DNA from: Symsagittifera roscoffensis
Lineage: Eukaryota; Xenacoelomorpha; Acoela; Convolutidae
Direction of reading: 5' to 3'
DNA: 64,000 bases
Assembly (NCBI RefSeq): GCF_963678635.1
Contig: NW_026971072.1
Location: 23,322-87,321, forward strand
This document shows positions 22,720-34,130 of this stretch, in pieces; the first letter of the stretch is position 1, and each line of letters begins with the position of its first letter. The notes beneath the pieces are model-generated. The model saw only the letters and a list, made by a program, of their open reading frames with translations, had not been told where the DNA came from and ran no database searches. Both the position numbers and the translations under genes were made by a program.

Positions 22720-24913
22720 CTAATTCATTTCCCGATTTGCCGCTTTGTTGATAGCCCATCTCCTTAACTCCTCCAGCGTCGTAGGCCGTCCTAGGAGTTC
22801 TATCGCCGAAATGTTAGAGGAAGTGTTCAGCCAGTCTGGGTCAGGTACAATGGGAGCAGATGTTGAAGATGAGGTTTCGGAGGGTAGGCCCGATGGGTTG
22901 AATTGAGTGGTACAGACCTCAGGACTAAATTTGACCTTCTTGCGAGGAGTATGTTGGTCATCTGCTACCGAGGGCTTTGAATCACTTGGGTACGCAGAGC
23001 TTTCTTCCCGCAAGTGAACTATAGTGGGACGCGAAGATGAGGGTGGTGTTAAGGTTGTCAGGTCTACTAAGTCGACTTGGTGGCTTTCCATTTCTACGGT
23101 AGTTGCTTCTATCGTTGTGTAAGCTGGGACAGAACCAGGTGAATTAAATGATGGGCCGTCCTGATCTTCATTTGTTAAATCAACTACACTGGTAAACACT
23201 CTCTCACCTAGCATCTTGGGAGGCTGTCTAGTTCGCATAGGTCTGGTGTTCTGTCGTGTAAAGATTTCTGACAATTTCTTCGAGGGTGGTGATTTCATTG
23301 GAGATGACGCTTTCCTCTTAGAAGTACCGGACAGTTTCGGTTTTTTAGTGGCAAGGTCAGAGTACAGTTGCTTAGATTCCGCCTCCGCCAAGGCGATTGG
23401 TTCTACACTAATCTCGGTAAATTCCCCTCCAGGATTCTCCGGAAGAAACGGCTTTTCTTGATTCGGTTGATTGGCCTCCTCAATAGTGTCCAAGGGAACC
23501 AACTGTGGGGTCACTTGTAGGTCCCTTTCATTATCACCAGAATCCAAGTCGATCAGGGGAATCTTATCCAACTCGACCCTCTGTTCAACATGGTCCGGTA
23601 TTTCTGGCTTACGATCTGTTCGGTCGGAGATTAGGTGTTCATCCGATTTTGTAGCTTTGAGTAATGTTTTATCCTTGAGGTCTTTTAGCAAAATTAGGTC
23701 GCTAGCATTATCGTCTGAAACCTCTTCATGTGGTTCGATCATCAATCCAGGTTCATTTACGCAACTTTTTCGAAGGTCGGGTTTACCCGACGGGCTTGAT
23801 TCTTGGTCACTTTCGAGGCCTATTGGGATTCTCAATCTCTTCCTCTGTTCTTTTTCCTCTGAGAAGAGTTTCTCTAGAGCTGTTCATGGCCGCGTTTCGC
23901 CTCGCAATATCAAGCTCTTCGAATTTCCACTGGAGGTTTCTTTTCTTTTGCGTCGTTTTTGAGCTTTTAAATCCGACATTTCTCGGCGGTTTTGCAGTTT
24001 TCCTCAGTCCTTCTATCGTTGTGTAAGCTGGGACAGAACCAGGTGAATTAAATGATGGGACGTCCTGATCTTCATTTGTTAAATCAACTACACTGGTAAA
24101 CACTCTCTCACCTAGCATCTTGGGAGGCTGTCTAATTCGCATAGGTCTGGTGTTCTGTCGTGTAAAGATTTCTGACAATTTCTTCGAGGGTGGTGATTTC
24201 ATTGGAGATGACGCTTTCCTCTTAGAGGTACCGGACAGTTTCGGTTTTTTAGTGGCAAGGTCAGAGTATAGTTGCTTAGATTCCGCCTCCGCCATGGCGA
24301 TTGGTTCTACACTAATCTCGGTAAATTCCCCTCCAGGATTCTCCGGAAGAAACGGCTTTTCTTGATTCGGTTGATTGGCCTCCTCAATAGTGTCCAAGAG
24401 AACCAACTGTGGGGTCACTTGTAGGTCCCTTTCATTATCACCAGAATCCAAGTCGATCAGGGGAATCTTATCCAACTCGACCCTCTGTTCAACATGGTCC
24501 GGTATTTCTGGCTTACGATCTGTTCGGTCGGAGATTAGGTGTTCATCCGATTTTGTAGCTTGGAGTAATGTTTTATCCTTGAGGTCTTTTAGCAAAATTA
24601 GGTCGCTAGCATTATTGTCTGAAATCTCTTCATGTGGTTCGATCATCAATCCAGGTTCATTTACGCAACTTTTTCGAAGGTCGGGTTTACCCGACGGGCT
24701 TGATTCTTGGTCACTTTCGAGGCCTATTGGGATTCTCAATCTCTTCCTCTGTTCTTCTTCCTCTCTGAGAAGAGTTTCTCTAGAGCTGTTCCTGGCCGCG
24801 TTTCGCCTCGCAATATCAAGCTCTTCGAATTTCCACTGGAGGTTTCTTTTCTTTTGCGTCGTTTTTGAGCTTTTAAATCCGACATTTCTCGGCGGTTTTG
24901 CTGTTTTCCTCAG
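22720..24913 (-). pseudogene. long charged tail of element C pol, internally duplicated
   Basis: Ser/Pro/Glu/Lys-rich extension after integrase with no recognised domain. It holds an acidic region, Lys-Pro-Lys-Leu-Ser basic motifs and a final Leu/Glu/Arg helix. A ~905-bp direct duplication makes it appear twice. The first-read copy ends in a frameshift at about 23.85 kb caused by a 2-bp length difference, after which the frame continues as the ORF 23835-22720. The tail could be a Gag- or host-interaction domain or an env replacement; no function is assigned. Confidence 0.6.
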
Positions 24914-24916
24914 TCC
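23107..24916. repeat. ~905-bp tandem duplication in element C
   Basis: Copies 23107-24010 (904 bp) and 24011-24916 (906 bp) both start TTCTATCGTTGTGTAAGCTG and are nearly identical. The 2-bp difference lies in a CT-rich run near 23.85/24.76 kb. Confidence 0.92.
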
Positions 24917-26710
24917 TTTAGTCGCATAGAACCTAATTAATTGATCTCGTTTTCTCGGGCTGGGTTTCTTCTGGGTGCATTGTCTTTTAATGGCTAAATC
25001 AGATTTACGTATTATTTTACCATTTTTTAAGGTAACTGTGTGGTCTGACTCCCTTACAATTTCATCCTTGAGTACTCTATAGAATGGTTCACTTTTCGTT
25101 CTATCTTGGACTTTTAGATAAATAGTGGTCTTACCCGGCGGGTTATTCAGTATTGAGTCCTTTATGCCCAAGGCATCTCTCTTTTCTGTCCGAGAAAGCA
25201 CTTTTACTGGGGATCCAGCACTGGTTGGTACGTATCTCACTGCTTTTGAGATATCCTCCGAGGACGATGAGTTTTCGTCAAAATCTCCATCTTCTATATC
25301 ATCGGGGGCGTCCCAGTCGTGTCTTCGCTCTCGGCTCATTAGTTTTTTGCCCTTATCTATGCATAACAAAGTTTTATTCCAATCAAGGTTATTTGAAGAG
25401 GGTGATTTGACCAAATTATGCCAGATAGTCTTTGGGGATCTACCAATATATGCTTCGAAGGGAGAGCAGTTAAGCGACTGTTGAGTTACCGTTCTTAAAC
25501 ATTTTATTATTTTCAGAAGTGCTGATTCTAGCGAAGGTTTTGGACGTTCTTGTGCCATAACCAAGAGTCTTTCCTTAATGGTTCTGATTAAACGTTCCAC
25601 TAGTCCGGTAGCTCTATGATCACCCACTGGGCTATATATCACCTTTATGTTGTGATCGTGGCAGAATTATCTGACTTCCTTGGAGATAAAACCAGATACT
25701 TGATCTGTTCTAATGGTTCTAGGTATCCCGTGTAAAACAATGTATTTACTAAGGAAATTTATGATAGATTTTGCCGATGTGCTGGATGTTATTTGAGCTG
25801 ATGGAAATTTTGAAAATCTGTCCACACACACTAATATGTATTTTTCTGTTCCCCATACTAAAGGTAACGGACCGGCGAAATCTAATTCCATTTCTTGGTT
25901 TGGCTCTTTGACCGTTGGGAGTTTCCCTAGGGTATTGTGTTTTATAAGAGGTTTCAAGTTTTTACCTGCTTTCACGCACTCAATACAGTTTTCGCCGTGG
26001 ACTTGGATTTCGCGGTAAATTTTCGGCCACAAGATGTATTGAGTTGCCAGACAGACTTTTCATTGCGAACTGGCCAGGGTGAGCTTCGTGTAGTCGGTTG
26101 AGCATTATCGGTCTTAGGCATGCTGGGATAACTAACCGATTGTCCAGCTAAAGACATCCTCCGCTGACATGTAATTTATTTAGGTACGATTTATAGTAGT
26201 TTCCCAGCTGTAGAATATCTTGTTTGCGGTCTTCCTCAATTGCTTTAATTATCTTTTTCAGAACTAGATCTTGTTTTGATAAGAGGGACATAAATTTTGA
26301 ATCAAATATTTCTGGCCAAGAAAAAGGGAATATGTTGACTGTTTTCTTTTTACTAGGTGATCTTTTCACGGGGTTATCCGACGGGTTACTGGTACTTGGT
26401 GTTAAAGAGTCCATGTTTTCATTAGTAATAAATTCTTTCTGTTGGTTAAATTCAATTTGTTGTGCCATTTCTTTCAGGATGTTAAAAATCGTAAAAAATT
26501 CGTTTATTTTGCAAGATGAGTCACACTGTTCTGTACGCGAGTGAGAATTTTGGCACACTGAAACGTTGGAATAGTTAGCTATCGCTTGGAACGTTTCAGC
26601 GGCATTAGCAATTCGTTTCTCACGTTCTATTTCTTGACTGGTCATATGATCTGTTGACTGGCCAATCGTGTTGCAGGAAGTGACGTCATGTGCTAAGAAA
26701 TGTTGAGAGA
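24914..26710 (-). pseudogene. integrase region of element C
   Basis: The segment at 26645-26148 links RNase H to integrase in a shifted frame. The zinc-binding domain (His..His..Cys-x-x-Cys) spans 26.1-25.95 kb across another frameshift. The catalytic core at 26032-25667 has the first Asp (Leu-Asp-Phe-Ala-Gly-Pro) and the second (Thr-Asp-Gln), then a TAA at 25667. The Glu (Val-Glu-Arg) follows in the same frame in the next open stretch, which starts at 25642. That stretch runs through the integrase C-terminus into the unusual tail. Confidence 0.8.
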
Positions 26711-27016
26711 ATTACTTCTTATTTGCGACCACGAGTTTTTCGGCATTAGATGATCAAAACCTAGGAGCGTACTAATCTGATTTACTGAAGCGATAACAAA
26801 TTTTTCGTCATCCAGAGAAACTGGTACGGGTTCACCCGATGGGTGTCGGGATATATAATCAACGAATCCCATATCTTTACCGGGTGAATGTTCGACGGTA
26901 AAGTCGAACGGTAGTAGTTTGTCCGCCCAACGGGTGAGACGTGATTGGGCCGTTTTAGTATATTTATTGTCTTTCAGTGCTCCTATTAAGGCTTTGTGGT
27001 CTGTTAAAATTGAGAA

Positions 27017-28138
27017 TTATTTGCCCAGTAGGTAATTTTTGAAATGGTCTAGTGCCCAAACTAATCCCAGTAGTTCGAGTTCATTAGTGCTGTATTTTAA
27101 TTCGGCAATATTCAAAAATCTGCTAGCGAACGCTACGGTCTTCCAATTCCCCCGATGGTCCTGTTCGATGGACGCGCCCAATCCTAATTGTGAGGTATGG
27201 CATTTCACTCGAGTGTTCAGTTTTACATCGAAATGATGGTTCGTCACCGTATTCCAAATTCCTTTCTTGATTTTTTCAAACGCTTCCGTGTGTACTGTGG
27301 ACCACTTAAATGGTTTATTTTTTTGCATAAGTTCTCTAAACGGTGTTGATAGGGACGCTAAGTTTGGTATGAACTTATTAAATTGATTAATCGATCCCAT
27401 TAATGATCTGATATCTTTGATACAGTTTGGTTCTTTCAGATTTCTGATTGCGTCAGATTTATGTCTTAGTGGTGTCGTCCCTTTTGCGTCGATTTTAAAT
27501 CCCAACCATTCTATGTTGTGAGTTAAGAATGTGCATTTTTCCCATTTTATGGCTAGTCCCTCGTCATCTAGCGTTTTTAGCACGTTAATGACTAGCTTTT
27601 TATGTTCCTCCTCGCTACCCACGGTGGCGATTAGGATATCGTCGAGATAACAATGGGTATTTGGTAATTTTTCCATCAAACGGTCCATTATGCGTTGAAA
27701 TTCATTAGGCATATCGCCTAGTCCGTAAAATCCGGTTTTAAAACGGTAGGAACCCGTTACTTCTCCCCACACGATGTTCAAAATACACTGATTACTTGCC
27801 TTTTTAGAAAGCGGTATTTGACTGTAGGCGTATTTTAGATCAATCGATGAAAACCAGATGTTTCTTTCATCGTGGCCGCTAATCGTAACTGCTACGTTGT
27901 CAATTACTTCGAATAGGTTCGGCATTTGATATCTATTACGAAATATCTGTTTTTTTAGTAGTTTTGAGTTCAATGCTAGTTTGATTGATCCGTCCCTTTT
28001 TGCTGTAATCACGATGGGGGAGATAAAACAATCTTCAGAGCATCTAGATAATTTTTCGATGTGTCCGTCTCTTAGTAATTGGTCAATACATAATTTGACT
28101 TTAGGGAGAAGATGGATCTGGATACGTTTCCCTTTCAC
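27017..28138 (-). pseudogene. reverse transcriptase / RNase H of element C
   Basis: A 373-codon open stretch with Ty3/gypsy reverse transcriptase features: substrate-binding Leu-Lys-Tyr-Ala-Tyr-Ser-Gln-Ile block, Tyr-Gly-Leu-x-x-x-Pro block, catalytic Tyr-Leu-Asp-Asp near 27.64 kb, and the Leu-Gly-Phe thumb motif. It then runs into RNase H. A TAA at 27017-27019 interrupts RNase H just before the Thr-Asp-His-Lys motif, which continues in the same frame (27.0-26.7 kb). The copy cannot make a full polymerase. Confidence 0.85.
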
Positions 28139-28234
28139 CTGTATCGGTTTTATCGGTTCGTTAAAATAAGTTTTAACTACGTAGTTCTTTGATCTACCAG
28201 TTCTTTTTATGAGGTCTGAAAAGTGTTTTGATAT

Positions 28235-29779
28235 CTATGTTTTAAACTCACTTTGAGATGGTGTCTCTTGGCTTTGATCCTGTTTGTTATCCGATGCGAA
28301 TTTTATTTGGTTGACGTTTGTCCCAATGGGTGATGCTTTCTGGTCTTTCCATGACTTTGGCCCATTGGGTGGGGTTTTTTTCTGAAATACTACGATTCCC
28401 AGATTAGGTAAGATGTCGTTTCCTAGTAGATTTCTTTCAGCCCCTTCGGTGATGAAAAGTTTTTGGTCGTTAGCCTCCCATCCCTTCGATCGGATTCTCA
28501 CTCGAACTCTTCCAATAATGTTGATTGTACTCCCGAAGCCCTGGTATGCTTTCTTTGTTATTTCGTCCACAGGTTCTAGCTTTAAAAATCTATCTCGTAT
28601 CTTCAATTCGTGTAGTAGATCTTTTTTTATGAAAGAAACTGGACTTGCTGAGTCAATTTGGATTTCGGTATAGTAAGGGTTGAAATTTCCCAGAGATACC
28701 TTTAGTGTCTTTTTCAGTTCTAGTCCTTCGTGATTGAATACTGTTCTCACTCCGCGCTCTATTTTGTCTTCTACAGCATTTATTTGGCTATCTGTGTCTA
28801 CAGCTAGAACTAAGAAATCGTCTAAGTTGACCTCAAATTCGGGATTTTCCTGCGGGTTGGCCCGGATATTTTCGTTTTCTTGAGGTACTCGATTCTGTTC
28901 GACGATGTTTGTTTGTGTTCTTGCTGAACTCCTGCAATGTTTAGCAAAAGGTCTTTTGCGTCCGCACGTATTGCAGTTTCTATCTCTGGCAGGGCATGTG
29001 GATAAATGTCCTTTTTTGAATTGCTGACCACAGTTGCGGCATTTGTTGTTTTCAACGATGTTTAGGGTTGGTTGATTCTTTACGTATTGTGGTCTTGGTA
29101 CTGCGTTATAAGTTGGGAATTTTAGGTAATGTTGATGGATTTTAGTACCTTTTTCGTGAACTAATACGTAAGATAGTACGTTTTCTGGGGTCAAGTATTC
29201 TATACATAGTTTCTTTTGGATCTCGACATTTTTCATGGTTGTGATGAATATGTCTCTTACTAATTCTGACTCGAGTTCCCCCAGTTTTCAATTTTTTGCT
29301 AGTTCAGAAAGTATTTCGTGGAATTTTTCTAAGGACTCATGTTCTTTCTGTCTTCGGCCAAAAAATTTAAATCTTTCGTATGTTAAGTTTGTAGTGATCG
29401 TGAAGGTAGATTTTAGTAGTTCCCAAAATTCTGCGAAATTGATATCCAGAATTCTTTTACCAGGATTTTTATGAGAGAAGCATTTCTGTCCTTCTTTTCC
29501 GAGTGCTAGGTATAACTGTGATTTTAGCTTCTTGTCAATATCTCCGATTTGGAGTCCGTTAAATTTTGCGTTATCTTCCGCCCTTCTCCTTCTCACTTCT
29601 TCGTTATAATTTTGTACTGCTATTCTGTGGTGTTTTTCTTTCGATGTCTACGGAATCTTTCGCGATAATTGTCAATTGAAACTTCTCCGACCACTTTCCC
29701 AGTCGTGTTGATTTTCGTTTGATGAGTTGTTCCAAAAAAACTCTAGTCCTCGTAGATTCGATTCGTTAGACTGCGCCAT
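28235..29779 (-). pseudogene. gag-protease region of element C
   Basis: Pieces at 29596-29288 and 29236-28235 are in one frame, separated by an in-frame TGA at 29288-29290. The upstream 36-codon piece is in another frame or ends early. The first piece is Gag-like (basic start, Trp/Phe-rich helical segment). The second carries two cysteine knuckles of irregular CX2C..H..C spacing at residues ~65-100, then a protease with Asp-Ser-Ala-Ser at the active-site position (Ala where Gly is usual) and a Leu-Leu-Gly-Asn-Asp motif near its end. A TAG at 28235-28237 separates it from pol in the same frame. Confidence 0.75.
29762..29778 (-). promoter_or_regulatory. primer-binding site of element C (tRNA-Ser-like)
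   Basis: TGGCGCAGTC directly follows the LTR and is complementary to the 3' end expected of an animal tRNA-Ser (..GACTGCGCCA). An ATG (29779-29777) overlaps the LTR/primer-site junction and opens a 36-codon frame before a stop, so the original gag start may have overlapped the primer site. Confidence 0.6.
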
Positions 29780-30110
29780 GTTAAAAAATTAGGATAACAC
29801 TCTTAGTTGATTAAGAGTGGTAACTTAAACTAAGACTAGATTAAGACTAAGGTTGGATAAGATTCCTACGATACAATGTAGGCTTTTATTCAAGACTAAA
29901 TAAAAGACGGTGATGCTAACTAAAGTAAGAGAGGTTAAAAAGATTGAATTGGTTTCGATTGATTTGTTGCATATCACAAAAGATAGTGCGCAAATTCCAA
30001 GTCTACCAAAAGCCGTTGCGCTTTTGGCAGGTGTATATAAATTAACAACGTAAAGGTCAACGATCAGTATAGCTCAGAGGTTAAATGATCAAACATTAAT
30101 ACATTTTACA
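29779..30110 (-). repeat. 5' LTR of element C
   Basis: Starts TGTAAAATG at 30110 and ends TTAACA at 29779 on the minus strand. Differs from the 3' LTR at three positions. Confidence 0.93.
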
Positions 30111-30125
30111 TTTTGCATTTATTTC

Positions 30126-30196
30126 TTTTCACGCACTCGCAAAATTATTTCATTATCCTCGGAACCGAGGAAGAATAATTCCCTCGTGCGTGAAAA
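30126..30196. promoter_or_regulatory. long imperfect palindrome upstream of the host gene
   Basis: Arms TTTTCACGCAC and GTGCGTGAAAA flank matching AATTATT/AATAATT blocks and a perfect inner CCTCGG-AA-CCGAGG hairpin. The centre is ~150 bp upstream of the ATG at 30315. It could be a dimeric regulatory site or a tiny foldback element; the sequence alone does not decide. Confidence 0.5.
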
Positions 30197-30314
30197 AACA
30201 ATTCCGAAACCACTTTTTCAAGCATCACTCTGCCTTCTATGCTAAATTGATCACACTTTAATTGCTATTTAGTTGTTCAAATATCACTTGAACTGTTAAA
30301 AAAAAGAAACAAAC

Positions 30315-31715
30315 ATGAACAATCGGCTTGTTTTCTGGCTAAACATCCTGTTGTCTGTGCTCAGCTCGGCCTTGTCTTCCAGAAATGCGTCATCGACAGA
30401 CAGCAAAAAGTCGCCTGTGTTCGACCAGCCAGTGATCGACTGTTCGAGACAAATGGCGACAGCCATCAACAATATCAGACCGCACAGGGTTCAAGTTGAA
30501 TGGCGCCGAACATGGGACCCATTGTATTCGCACCGATTTACAAAGGAGAGCCTCAAAAAATTGGTCTTCGATAACGACTACAAAGCATGTATGCGCCACG
30601 ACAGCAAATGGGAGACATCGAGCTCCCGCTGTATCGGCATATGTTTTGATGTGAAGGAAGGACTACCCATTTACGAGAATTCGTCTGTAATTTCTGCAGC
30701 TGAGTTCTGGCTGTCAAGGTCGTTTAGTTATATATACCCGGGAGAGTACGTGGGGATATTTGATGGCTGCCAACAGTTTGAAGATAAGGATTTTCTTGAG
30801 CTGCAGCGCTTTTTTAGCATCGTTTCAAAAGAACCGAATGTACTTGTCAGTTGTGCGTGTTCCCCAGCTATAGAACTGTCGTTTCCTAACTTTCAAAGAG
30901 CAAAAGTCGCCTGTAATTTCAATTGGATCGGTCAGACGACCATGAGTCAAATAAGCGTACCAGCTAGTTTTTTTCTTTTTTCAATAAGTGAGTTGAGAAT
31001 TCTTCAAGAGAGTCATCCAGATTTTAAAATGAGCTTTTGTCCGACAGTAGAGGGGTTTAATGGGAGGATTCTGAAAGTAATAAATGGGATCAGAGGTCAA
31101 AATAGAACTATAGATTCTAATAGCAGCAACGATAATCTGGTACTAATAGCGAAAAACTACCTTTTCAGAATAAACCTTGAAGGGGCTGTGGATCACTATC
31201 ACATTACTTCGCCAGCCGCCTTGTTCCGATTCCAGGTACCCGAGACCCAGTTTGTGGGGGATTTCTACATTGATAAAGTAGTAGACGCAGCCGTGAGAAG
31301 TTGGAAACAAGACCACAAGAATTATAGCTACCCCGGAGAGAATCACACCCTTGAGGTGTGTGGACTTAACAACGTGTCTATGGGTGAATTGAGGTGGAAC
31401 AGGTTCCTCATGATGGTATCCGAAGCCACAACAGATATCAAGTGTGAAGCTCTGGACTATACACACTCTAACAAAAGTAAACTGTTCATGATTGCATGTG
31501 CTTTCCAGCAAGATCAGTTTCAACCACTTGATATCACTGGTGACGTCATTTTTTCCCAATCAGAACTCGAAAAATATAAAAGTTTGGGACTGGAAATTGA
31601 TTTTTGCCCGGAAGTCACACAACCCAACAGCGAAATTAGTTCATCCAGAGAATTGAGTCAAACGATAAAACACATGATGGTATTCCTGTTTCATTTCTTC
31701 TTTTGTAATTTCTAA
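30315..31715 (+). CDS. secreted protein with two cysteine-containing repeats (466 aa)
   Basis: Single-exon ORF with a favourable start context (AAACAAACATGA). Residues 5-20 are a hydrophobic signal peptide, and the protein ends in a hydrophobic stretch (residues ~453-464) directly at the stop, which resembles a GPI-attachment tail. The body holds two related modules, roughly residues 128-246 and 325-435. Each has a Tyr-Pro-Gly-Glu motif, a Cys (152/349), an Arg-(Phe/Trp)-rich helix, a Cys (180/377), an Ala-Cys (200/395), a Ser-Glu-Leu motif and Phe-Cys-Pro (242/431). Four cysteines per module suggest two disulfides. N-glycosylation sequons occur at residues ~24, 122, 263 and 343. I do not recognise the family. 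A matrix or cell-surface role is inference. The lack of introns leaves open a retrogene or a gene from a decayed element. Confidence 0.75.
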   Translation: MNNRLVFWLNILLSVLSSALSSRNASSTDSKKSPVFDQPVIDCSRQMATAINNIRPHRVQVEWRRTWDPLYSHRFTKESLKKLVFDNDYKACMRHDSKWETSSSRCIGICFDVKEGLPIYENSSVISAAEFWLSRSFSYIYPGEYVGIFDGCQQFEDKDFLELQRFFSIVSKEPNVLVSCACSPAIELSFPNFQRAKVACNFNWIGQTTMSQISVPASFFLFSISELRILQESHPDFKMSFCPTVEGFNGRILKVINGIRGQNRTIDSNSSNDNLVLIAKNYLFRINLEGAVDHYHITSPAALFRFQVPETQFVGDFYIDKVVDAAVRSWKQDHKNYSYPGENHTLEVCGLNNVSMGELRWNRFLMMVSEATTDIKCEALDYTHSNKSKLFMIACAFQQDQFQPLDITGDVIFSQSELEKYKSLGLEIDFCPEVTQPNSEISSSRELSQTIKHMMVFLFHFFFCNF

Positions 31716-33599
31716 TAGCCTATATTTATTTCTTCATTTGTCTTTTTTCAAAGGGTTGAAACAAGTTTAAAACTTTGGGACCGTTTATCTTATTTTTTCT
31801 TCATGCTTCAGTAGTTAGAAGAAAAACCAGCAAGGTTAAATGGACAAATTGGGATTCTGGAACCAAATCAACAAAGCGTGCTCAAAACGAAAACATAAAA
31901 CGAAGAGATTGTTCAAACTGAGTTTCAGGTTATAGCTCCAATCATCATTTAATGGTGTACGATCGGTGATCCTAACACTTTATCGTCAAACTCATATTTC
32001 GATTGAGAGTTTCATTCGATGGAGAGCGTTATAGTGAAGCTTGATAAGTAAAACGTAGCTTAGTATTGACTACTATCTATGATAAGTAGAAAAACACAAC
32101 CATTCAACTCCAGAAAATTCGAAGAATATGTCTCTCCTCTGCCGAAATTTATGAGAAGGTAGAAGTACCAACATGGCTGACCCCCCAAATGAAAACTATG
32201 GGTACTAACTTTATGAAAGTTATAGAGCGGATACTAGAGATATTTGACCCTGGCGTGCAAAATTCCGGATCTCTCAGTTGAGGGAAGCTTAAGCTTAGAA
32301 CAGCAAACCCCCAGGACCGCTTACTTCTGATATTACGCCTTAAGAAAAATAAATTCCCACAGGAACTTCCGGAACCCCGGAGACAAAAACAATTGTACGT
32401 TATGTAGTGACATCATGTACTATAATTTGAGCCAAACCGGATGGTTGGATTGGAAGTTAATAGCACCTGAGAAAAACACCCCTGAGCCAGGAAAGAGGCA
32501 ATACTAAGAAAAAAGGAGCGAGGGTATTAATTTTGTAGGTGCGATAGACACTAGACACCAACATCGAAAAAAGACTTCTCATCAGTAAAACCGCTCTGTC
32601 GATTCATTTTGGTGCTAATAGCCAATTCCGAGAAAAATGATACAAGACCCTAGAAGAGAAATAACTTGGGAAGTTTTGATTGGATATAAATGAAACTTGG
32701 TAGGGATTCTGAACCCGAATATGGAAGATTGACCCCGGATGGCCCGGGGTGACCTTTAAAGGACCTTTAGGCGATACTGCAGGGAACTTATTCGTTGGGA
32801 GCTGAAGCAAAACCTGAAAGGGATATAATTTATAAATCGCAACCTTCAAGTAGTGGAACAAATTAAATTGGACTTGACAACAAGTAAGATTGTGTCGTCA
32901 GAGGAAGAACTCAGTTAAGATCGTGCGAAAGAGCTTTCGAAGTAAATGCAGGACTTGTAGGGACGAGCATAACGATAACAATACCTATAACTCATATAGA
33001 AAAACAATATAGAGAGTAGCAAACATCCCACCCTTAGGTAGAACAAATGTTGCTATTGTGTAGAGTAGTTGGGTTCTCACCGTTAAAATGTTCCAAAAAA
33101 GCTTTTTAACTTGTTTTTCAAGAATATGCCTGCAATGCAAATTTTGCAGTAAAAAATCATTATAGTGTTTTGGGTATGCTCGAAAATTCAAACAAAACTA
33201 CCTCTTTTTGATACTTAAAATAACTTCATACCATCTACCTGTCTTTAACCAAGACTTATTTTTTTAATGAATAATGTCGCTTGGAACCCATTTGGATATG
33301 TGATACCAGATGATTCATTGGTAGAAGCAAAAACTATTATGAGTGATATTTGTTGTGCAATAAAACGCCACTACTGCAACCCGCAGCGCCAAACGAAACG
33401 CCAAGTGGTTTTTCCCTCGCAGCAGTTAGTGACGATGTTGTAGCAGGTTTCAGGCGACAAGTCTGACGCAAACACCTGAAAAACGTGATTTCTTTTCCTA
33501 CGGGATCGACCTAATAATCGTTACCTAAAATGCAAAAGGAACTCAACCGCCAATCAAAGACTAATGAAAAAGTTTACTTGTTTGATTCATTGTCAGATT
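31716..33599. other. non-coding region downstream of the host gene
   Basis: No supported gene. The 3' end of the 466-aa gene transcript must lie here, but no clear AATAAA close to the stop was found. Short ORFs on both strands have no family resemblance. Confidence 0.5.
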
Positions 33600-34130
33600 T
33601 TTCCTGATTTTGAAACAAAACTGAAAGAAGACTGCTCATATACCAGGGCAAAGCATTGAATGTTCCGACAGTCCCTTAATTCATATCGAATAAATTTGGG
33701 ATAAGAAAATTTTGAAAACCTGTAAACTTTGGAGAAAATCAAAAAGTGAAACGTTGAGTTGTATGAAATTAATACGAACAAACCGATTAACTAGCCTCAA
33801 CTCAATTTGCAACAATTTTTATAGGCGGGATAACACGCCACGCATACATAATTTGCGTTACGATCTCAACAGTATGAATAAATTCTTCAAACTGCGCATG
33901 CTTTTGTTCAGAACATGGCCAATTTGGCAATTTTGAAACTCCCTGAACTTCACAAAAAACGAGGTAAAACATCTTTTCACATTTGAACTCAGGAAGTCGA
34001 TATCTTCAATGAGGTATAAAAAATTTTTGTTGAAAACTATTCTTTCGATCGGCGAAAATTGACCGAATAAAAAAAAACACACCGAGCACAGATATTCTGT
34101 TTTCTTCGAAGGAGTGCGGTCTGTATTTGG
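33600..34130. repeat. decayed E-family arm (right-arm orientation)
   Basis: Aligns with the right arm of the element at 7243-9469. It carries the inner block GACTGCTCATAT..GGGCAAAGCATTGAATGTTCCGAC near 33.63-33.68 kb, GGCCAATTTGGCAATTTTG near 33.92 kb, and an outer CACACCGAGCACAGATATTC near 34.08 kb. A further partial inner block is at 34228-34275. Confidence 0.55.

Larger units (their letters stand above)
21631..30110 (-). mobile_element. Ty3/gypsy retrotransposon C (complete, coding-dead)
   Basis: 8480-bp element with 332-bp LTRs at both ends (three differences), flanked by a perfect 5-bp duplication TTTTG (21626-21630 and 30111-30115). On the minus strand the order is 5' LTR (29779-30110), primer site, gag with zinc knuckles, protease, reverse transcriptase, RNase H, integrase and a long Ser/Pro/Glu-rich tail, then ~760 bp of untranslated sequence and the 3' LTR. 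No env was seen. At least four in-frame stops and several frameshifts break the coding region. It inserted only ~200 bp upstream of the host gene at 30315. Confidence 0.92.

Noticed and set aside
23216..25484. Plus-strand ORFs of 81-184 aa opposite the tail of element C
   Set aside because: They are antisense shadows of the pol tail and appear twice because of the tandem duplication.
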